NCBI RefSeq assembly: GCF_036237315.1
Contig: NZ_CP108356.1
Coordinates: 3,468,501-3,532,500 of the forward strand
Reading direction: 5' to 3'
Origin: Streptomyces sp. NBC_01351
GTDB lineage: Bacteria; Actinomycetota; Actinomycetes; Streptomycetales; Streptomycetaceae
DNA length: 64,000 nt
The notes under the pieces were generated by a model, which made no database searches, was not told the origin of the DNA, and saw only the letters and a list, made by a program, of their open reading frames with translations. The translations under genes and the position numbers were made by a program. Of the stretch, positions 63,935-64,000 are shown one piece after another; the first letter of the stretch is position 1, and each line of letters opens with the position of its first letter.

Positions 63935-64000
63935 TCAGCGGACGAACGTGCTCGCCTGCCCCGCCAGGTCCAGGAAGTACTGCGGCGCCAGGCCCAGCAC
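63935..64000 (-). CDS. nuoN: NADH-quinone oxidoreductase subunit N, C-terminal end (partial)
   Basis: The last 21 codons of a minus-strand gene running off the right edge. The end reads VLGLAPQYFLDLAGQASTFV followed by Arg and the stop. It matches, from memory, the C-terminus of actinobacterial NuoN (APQYFLDLA), and differs from the nuoN at 24306. The main 14-gene nuo operon would therefore lie just outside the window. Confidence 0.75.
   Translation of the reverse strand: MLGLAPQYFLDLAGQASTFVR

Overview
The window is high-GC actinobacterial chromosome and almost certainly Streptomyces. GC is extreme at third codon positions, GTG and TTG starts are common, and NusG carries the long acidic N-terminal extension usual in this genus. 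From memory, the gene order rplA-rplK-nusG-secE-tRNA-Trp-aspC-add-murB ... MaoC pair-rpmG-tRNA-Met-tRNA-Thr ... yajQ ... htpX-nuo(partial)-kinases-korAB ... polyprenyl synthase ... nuoN follows one continuous stretch of the Streptomyces coelicolor core, read in reverse.

Left part (1-23 kb). This holds a probable L10 leader for an rplJ just outside the window, two paralogous lipoproteins, and the L1/L11/NusG/SecE translation-secretion block with tRNA-Trp. Next come aspartate aminotransferase, adenosine deaminase, MurB, a monooxygenase-fold protein, and an MFS pump whose TetR regulator has two matching palindromic operators. A 1.1-kb non-coding inverted repeat follows, with two copies of a 155-bp hairpin element (12203-13283). 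After it lie the MaoC hydratase pair, rpmG, tRNA-Met, tRNA-Thr, a cytosine-deaminase-like protein that has lost catalytic residues, tRNA-Tyr, YajQ, a SulP carrier, an APC permease, a SUKH protein, YccF and HtpX.

Middle part (24-43 kb). A ten-gene complex I-like operon (nuoA,B,C,H,I,J,K,L,M,N) lacks nuoD, E, F and G, and its genes overlap end to start. Opposite it are two paralogous sensor kinases sharing near-identical catalytic halves and 3' flanks, followed by 83-bp tandem repeats and one response regulator. KorAB (2-oxoacid:ferredoxin oxidoreductase) and a RarD-type permease come next. The last 21 codons of what looks like the main nuoN appear at the right edge of the window, so a second nuo locus is expected just beyond.

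Right part (43-64 kb). This contains a secreted M28 aminopeptidase with a P-domain, a small Fic-like/ribbon-helix-helix pair, an RseB/LolA-like secreted protein, a polyprenyl diphosphate synthase, a POT peptide transporter carrying an in-frame copy of an intergenic repeat, a CocE/S15 hydrolase, an MGT glycosyltransferase, a Cof-type phosphatase and fumarylacetoacetase. The most unusual locus is a compact operon at 55507-62544. It encodes a GntR/UTRA regulator, a 2[4Fe-4S] ferredoxin, a substrate-binding lipoprotein with a NosL-like tail, a permease, an ATPase, and an AprA/fumarate-reductase-like flavoprotein fused to a HEAT-repeat solenoid. I know no defined function for this combination; it is the best candidate here for an undescribed system. 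A small secreted protein and a Uma2-family nuclease-fold protein close the window.
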